Part shown: positions 60,310-64,000 of the stretch, piece after piece
How the letters are laid out: each line of letters begins with the position of its first letter
How positions within the stretch are numbered: the first letter of the stretch is position 1
Assembly (NCBI RefSeq): GCF_025133575.1
Contig: NZ_CP104011.1
Coordinates: forward strand, 5,526,965 to 5,590,964
Source of the DNA: Pseudomonas sp. GCEP-101
Lineage (GTDB): Bacteria > Pseudomonadota > Gammaproteobacteria > Pseudomonadales > Pseudomonadaceae
Reading direction: 5' to 3'
Length of the DNA: 64,000 nucleotides
Notes under the pieces: model-generated
What the model was told of the DNA's origin: nothing
Seen by the model: only the letters and a program-made list of their open reading frames with translations
The model's database searches: none
Made by a program: the position numbers and the translations under genes

Positions 60310-61611
60310 ATGCACAGGAAGCCTGCATCACGCTATTGCCCCCTCGCGACAGCCCTCACGTTATCTGCTCTTGCGCTGGCAGGAGCCGAGGCTCGCGCCG
60401 CCGACCTGCTGATCTATGAAGCCGGCCAGGAAGGCAACGGGCTGGCCAACGCCGGCGCCGCGGCCCTGGCGCGGGACCCGAGCGTGTTGATGAGCAATCC
60501 CGCCGGCATCACCGAGCTCAAGGGCACCCAGGTGAATCTCAATGGCCAGGTGATCTTCGGCCACTATCAATTCTCCCGCGATGCAGACAACCAGTTCAGC
60601 GGCAACGAAGGCGGCAATGCACTGGAATACCTGCCTGGCGCCAGCTTCTTCATCAGCCACCAAATCGATGAGCGCAGCGCCATCGGCTTTGGCACCTACG
60701 GCAATTTCGGCTTGGCCGTGGACTATGACGATGACTGGGCTGGCCGCTATTTCACCCAGGAGTCCACGCTGATCGGCGTCTCCTTCCAGCCGACCCTCGC
60801 GCACAAGTTCACCGACGACCTGTCCATCGGCATCGGCCCGCGCATCGTCTATGGCTACTACCGCACCGAGGTGGCCGTGAACAACAGCGTGCTGGGTCTG
60901 GTGGATCGCCCGGATGGCCAACTGCGCTACAAGGACACCGACGTGGCCGCCGGCTTCAACATCGGCCTGCTTTACCACCTCACTGCCCAGACACGCCTGG
61001 GGCTTGCGTATACCAGCAAGGTGAAGTTCGAATTCGAGGATCGCCCGCAGCTCAAGAACATCACCAATCCCCTGCTCAACGCGGCCCTGCGTCGTACCAG
61101 CGTCGATCAGTTGGAGCTGGACATGAATATCCCGCAGACCGTGCTGTTCAGCGTGGCCCACGAGCTGGACGCGCAATGGACGCTGCTGGGGAGCCTGGGC
61201 TGGCAGGACTGGAGCGACTTCGGGAAGATCGGCGTCGAAGTGGACACCGACAACGCCGGAACCAGTACCACGGTGGACCGCCAGTACAAGGACTCCTGGC
61301 ACGCCTCGGTGGGCGCGCAATACCAGTCCACCCCTCGACTGCGCTGGAGCATGGGCGTGGGCTACGACAGCGCCATGGTCGACGACAGCGATCGCACCGT
61401 GGACAACCCCGCCGGGGCCATCTGGCGCCTGGCCACGGGTGTCAACTACGACCTGGGTGACGGCATGGACGTACATGCCGCCTACACGCTCATGTGGCTG
61501 GGCGACCTGGATGTCGAACAGACCAAGTCACGATCCGGAAACACCTTGTCAGGTACCTACAAGGATGCCGCGCTGCACGTACTGGGTGCGGGCGTCACCT
61601 GGCGCTTCTAG
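60310..61611 (+). CDS. OmpP1/FadL/TodX family outer-membrane channel
   Basis: A 433-residue outer-membrane protein with a signal peptide (cleaved near residue 31, EARA-ADLL). The N-terminal hatch region GLANAGAAALARDPSVLMSNPAGITEL is the OmpP1/FadL signature, and the chain ends in aromatic VLGAGVTWRF as barrels do. Such channels admit long-chain fatty acids or aromatic hydrocarbons. It is divergent from moxR and followed 61 bp later by a DUF3313 lipoprotein gene. Confidence 0.92.
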   Translation: MHRKPASRYCPLATALTLSALALAGAEARAADLLIYEAGQEGNGLANAGAAALARDPSVLMSNPAGITELKGTQVNLNGQVIFGHYQFSRDADNQFSGNEGGNALEYLPGASFFISHQIDERSAIGFGTYGNFGLAVDYDDDWAGRYFTQESTLIGVSFQPTLAHKFTDDLSIGIGPRIVYGYYRTEVAVNNSVLGLVDRPDGQLRYKDTDVAAGFNIGLLYHLTAQTRLGLAYTSKVKFEFEDRPQLKNITNPLLNAALRRTSVDQLELDMNIPQTVLFSVAHELDAQWTLLGSLGWQDWSDFGKIGVEVDTDNAGTSTTVDRQYKDSWHASVGAQYQSTPRLRWSMGVGYDSAMVDDSDRTVDNPAGAIWRLATGVNYDLGDGMDVHAAYTLMWLGDLDVEQTKSRSGNTLSGTYKDAALHVLGAGVTWRF

Positions 61612-61672
61612 CGCCGGAGCAGAAATTCCATAAGCCAACCTACCCGCCGTCTCGAACACAAGGAGCAACTCC

Positions 61673-62344
61673 ATGCAGTTGAAGTCGTTAGCGGTCTCGC
61701 TGTGCCTGGCATCCCTGATGCTGTCTGGCTGTGCAAGCAAGTACGTGGAGCCTGAACAGTACTCGGGCTTCCTCAAGGACTACAGCGTGCTCAAGGAAGA
61801 AAAGTCGCCCTCGGGAGCCGCGGTGATGCGCTGGATCAAACCGGGCATCGACGTCAGCCAGTTCACCAGCGTGTACGTCGAACCGAGCCAGTTGTACCCG
61901 CAGCCGCAGCCCACCCAGAAGATTCCCCAGAGCACCCTGGACGGCATCACGAAATACTATGACCAGGCGCTGCAAACCCAGTTTGCCAAGGCATTGCCCC
62001 TGGCCAGCGGCCCCGGCCCGGGCGTGCTGATCGTGCGCCCGGCGATCACCGCCGTCAGCGCCTCGACCAAAGGCCTGCAACCCTATGAAGTAATCCCCAT
62101 CGCGCTGATCGCCGCCGGCGTCAGCACCGCCACGGGGATTCGCGACCAGGACACCAGCATCGCCACCGAGGCCGCGTTCCTCAGCGGGAGCGACGGCAGC
62201 GTGGTCGCCGAAGTGGTGCGCAAGGGGGCCGGCACCGAACTGGAGAATTCCTCCCAGGTCATGTCCGCCAATGACGCCAAGGCGGTGCTCGATGGCTGGG
62301 CGCGGGACATGCTCAAGTCCTTCGAGCAGCTCAAGCACAAGTAA
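61673..62344 (+). CDS. DUF3313 lipoprotein
   Basis: A 223-residue protein with a lipobox (LASLMLSGC, Cys20). The region KYVEPEQYSGFLKDYS and VYVEPSQLYPQ are the DUF3313 hallmarks, and a hydrophobic glycine-rich stretch (VIPIALIAAGVSTATGI) is near residues 140-160. AAGGAG precedes the start by 9 bp. A role with the adjacent FadL-like channel is possible but unproven; the family function is unknown. Confidence 0.9.
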   Translation: MQLKSLAVSLCLASLMLSGCASKYVEPEQYSGFLKDYSVLKEEKSPSGAAVMRWIKPGIDVSQFTSVYVEPSQLYPQPQPTQKIPQSTLDGITKYYDQALQTQFAKALPLASGPGPGVLIVRPAITAVSASTKGLQPYEVIPIALIAAGVSTATGIRDQDTSIATEAAFLSGSDGSVVAEVVRKGAGTELENSSQVMSANDAKAVLDGWARDMLKSFEQLKHK

Positions 62345-62350
62345 CGGACA

Positions 62351-62374
62351 GGGCGCCGTAACGGGCGCCCGTTT
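62351..62374 (+). terminator. Terminator after the DUF3313 gene
   Basis: GGGCGCC (62351-62357) and GGCGCCC (62364-62370) form a 7-bp GC stem with a 6-nt loop, followed by GTTTC. It lies 6 bp past the lipoprotein stop, before the AraC gene. The T-run is short. Confidence 0.65.
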
Positions 62375-62400
62375 CGCACCACCCTGCTGCGGGGACAGCC

Positions 62401-63417
62401 ATGGACAGCATCCGCGGAACCGCCTTCCTGCAGTTCGGCGAACTGCTCGCCGAGCGAGGCGCGTCACTGCGCGACCATCTTTCCCCGCACCGGGTCAGCC
62501 TGGATGTGGTCGGCGACTACGAGAAAACCCTTTCCTACAAGAGCCTGGTGCAGATCTTCGAAGGCAGCGCAGATGCCTTGCAGATGCCCGCGCTTGGCCT
62601 GGAACTGGCCACCCGGCAAGGCTCGACCTTGCTGGGCCCGCTCCAGCACCTTGCCCGCACGGCTGCAACCGTCGGCGAAGCCCTGGTCGCGGTATTGCGC
62701 TACATGGGGCTCTATAGCCCATCGATTCACTACCGACTGGAACAGCGCAACGGGCGCGCGCTGCTGTACTTCGACAACGCCCTGCCCTGCAGCACGCAGA
62801 TACCGCAGATCGTCGAAAAGTCCGTGCTGCATGGCCGTCTGATGATTGCAGAACTGCTCGGCGCGTCGTTCAGCCCGCAGGCGGTCCTGTTCCGGCATCA
62901 GCCGCTGGGGGATCTGGCAGCCTACCAGCGCTACTTCAACTGCCCGGTGAGCTTCGCCCAGGATCACAACGCCCTGGTATTGCGCCCCTCGGACCTCAAA
63001 CAACCCTGCAACCAGGCCGATGCCACCCTGCATGAAATCGTCAGGTTTTACCTGGATGCCCACTGCACGCCGGGGGACAATCTCTTCCTTCAGCTACAGC
63101 GCCATATCCAGGCGCTACTGCCCAAGAGTCGCTGTTCGCTCGAGGCAGTGGCGCACCTGTTGGGCATGAACTCCCGAACGCTGCAACGACGCCTGGCCAG
63201 CAGCGGAGTGGACTTCGAGGATCGCGTCGATGGCATCCGCCGGCAGCAGGCAGCCCAGCTACTGCGCGAAACCGGCTTGACCGTTGCGCAGATTTCCGCG
63301 GAGCTGGGGTATCGGCGGACGACGTCCTTCTGCCGCGCCCACCATCGCTGGTTCGGCATGACGCCCATCGAGCATCGCCTGCAATCGCAGCCTCGGTTCA
63401 AATCCGCGCCCCGCTGA
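62401..63417 (+). CDS. AraC-family regulator (OruR/ArgR-like N-terminal domain type)
   Basis: A 338-residue regulator with an N-terminal effector-binding domain of the AraC_binding/arabinose-like type (RQGSTLLGPLQHLARTAATVGEAL) and a C-terminal helix-turn-helix pair (LEAVAHLLGMNSRTLQRRLASSG and VAQISAELGYRRTTSFCRAHHRWFGMTP). It follows a terminator after the lipoprotein gene and is convergent with the TPR gene. It may control the adjacent FadL-like channel operon. Effector unknown. Confidence 0.9.
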   Translation: MDSIRGTAFLQFGELLAERGASLRDHLSPHRVSLDVVGDYEKTLSYKSLVQIFEGSADALQMPALGLELATRQGSTLLGPLQHLARTAATVGEALVAVLRYMGLYSPSIHYRLEQRNGRALLYFDNALPCSTQIPQIVEKSVLHGRLMIAELLGASFSPQAVLFRHQPLGDLAAYQRYFNCPVSFAQDHNALVLRPSDLKQPCNQADATLHEIVRFYLDAHCTPGDNLFLQLQRHIQALLPKSRCSLEAVAHLLGMNSRTLQRRLASSGVDFEDRVDGIRRQQAAQLLRETGLTVAQISAELGYRRTTSFCRAHHRWFGMTPIEHRLQSQPRFKSAPR

Positions 63418-63421
63418 ACCC

Positions 63422-64000
63422 TCATTGCGCCGGGTTACCCCACTGCCGGTTGATCGGTACGAGACGCGGGTCGTTCGGCGCAACCTGTTGCAAACGCCGC
63501 ACATAGCCCCTGGCCTGCTCCAGCTGGCCAGCCGAGGTATGCAGGTAGATCAGCGCATAGAGCAGGTCCGGGTCATCGGGCGAGCTTTCCAGTCCCTTGG
63601 TCAATGCGCTCGCCGCCTCGTCCGGTCGCCGCAACTGCGCCAGCAACAGGCCCTGGTTGTAGCGAACGCGGGCGTTGCCCGGCAGCTCGTCGGCCGCCGT
63701 GGACATCCATTTAACGCCCTCCTCCGGGTTGCCGTGCTCCACCAGCAACAGCGCAAGCATGTAGGCGAGATTGCCGTGGTCACTGGCTGGCAACCCTTCC
63801 AGGGAGAGCCCCTCACGCAGTAGCTGCTCCGCCTTGCTGCTCTGCTCGGAGCCGCTGTAGAGCGTCACCAGGTTGACCCGCGCCGGGATGAAATGCGCGT
63901 CCAGGCGCAAGGCCTGTTGGTATTGCTCGATGGCCTGCGCACTCTCCCCGCGACGCTGCAGGAAGACCGCGAGGTTCAGCCGCCCGCCGGGCAGGTCGGC
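63422..64000 (-). CDS. TPR-repeat protein, C-terminal part (cut by window edge)
   Basis: The frame is open from the right edge of the window to a stop at 63422, giving 192 C-terminal residues of a larger protein. Tetratricopeptide repeats are evident (GESAQAIEQYQQALRLDA..IPARVNLVTLYS; GNARVRYNQGLLLAQLRRPDEAASALTKGL; GQLEQARGYVRRLQQVAPNDPRL). The apparent start at 63910 is not the real one. The N-terminal domains, and hence the function, lie outside the window. Confidence 0.8.
   Translation of the reverse strand, partial: ADLPGGRLNLAVFLQRRGESAQAIEQYQQALRLDAHFIPARVNLVTLYSGSEQSSKAEQLLREGLSLEGLPASDHGNLAYMLALLLVEHGNPEEGVKWMSTAADELPGNARVRYNQGLLLAQLRRPDEAASALTKGLESSPDDPDLLYALIYLHTSAGQLEQARGYVRRLQQVAPNDPRLVPINRQWGNPAQ

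Overview
The window is high-GC, densely packed DNA from a gammaproteobacterium. Gene content and style (MocR, RidA, DUF1302/DUF1329, Bat operon, OmpP1/FadL, many TetR/LysR/AraC regulators) fit an environmental Pseudomonas, perhaps of the P. citronellolis/nitroreducens/knackmussii type. That placement is an inference from content; no rRNA or other marker is present. I see no tRNA, rRNA, insertion sequence, phage gene or CRISPR array.

Layout. (1) 2-3289: the 3' part of a subtilisin-like protease whose catalytic Asp appears to be Glu, then a double-PAS hybrid histidine kinase. (2) 3408-9344: a tightly overlapping four-gene ligase-associated DNA repair operon (MBL exonuclease, ATP-dependent DNA ligase, DEXH helicase, PdeM phosphoesterase). 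(3) 9442-14904: a six-gene Gram-negative stressosome-like module (RsbR-, RsbS- and RsbT-like proteins, an ATPase-SpoIIE phosphatase fusion, a hybrid kinase with an RsbT-like N-terminal domain, and a receiver-kinase protein). There is no sigma factor or anti-sigma pair, so the output is probably two-component phosphorelay. (4) 15042-19854: an amino-acid permease divergent from a MocR regulator, a DadA-like oxidase and RidA, with an array of TGACA-type operator repeats between the two promoters. (5) 19909-21940: a MarR-GNAT protein and a serine-dependent glutaminase.

(6) 22176-39998: a large catabolic locus, the least explained part of the window. It has three PHBH/MhpA-type flavin monooxygenases, an Old Yellow Enzyme, an ACMSD-type amidohydrolase, an SCP2-like protein, an extradiol dioxygenase with recognisable Fe ligands, an FAH-family hydrolase, an acyl-CoA synthetase, a lipoprotein metallo-hydrolase, a DUF1302/DUF1329 outer-membrane/periplasmic pair and two TetR regulators. 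Two nearly identical 18-bp palindromes in the central divergent promoter are probable TetR operators controlling both arms. The logic suggests ring hydroxylation, meta-cleavage and CoA-dependent degradation of a hydrophobic phenolic compound of unknown identity.

(7) 40090-45829: a small Cys-rich protein; a leftward operon (secreted acetoacetate-decarboxylase-like protein, NmrA-type epimerase, DJ-1/PfpI protein) behind a promoter with the 19-bp spacer and dyad typical of MerR-family control; then a LysR regulator divergent from a DHA2-type efflux pump. (8) 45830-46129: the decayed 3' end of an SDR gene and a perfect 16-bp hairpin. (9) 46130-48256: an orphan NosR/NirI-like flavin/Fe-S membrane protein. 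(10) 48355-60001, leftward: a complete MoxR-DUF58-DUF4381-BatA-BatB-BatD operon followed by a HAD phosphatase, a formylglycine-type sulfatase and a membrane protein fused to a spermidine-synthase-like domain. (11) 60310-64000: an OmpP1/FadL channel, a DUF3313 lipoprotein, an AraC regulator and the C-terminal part of a TPR protein cut by the window edge.

Start codons were chosen from ribosome-binding sites, operon overlaps and family N-termini. All family assignments come from motifs read by eye.
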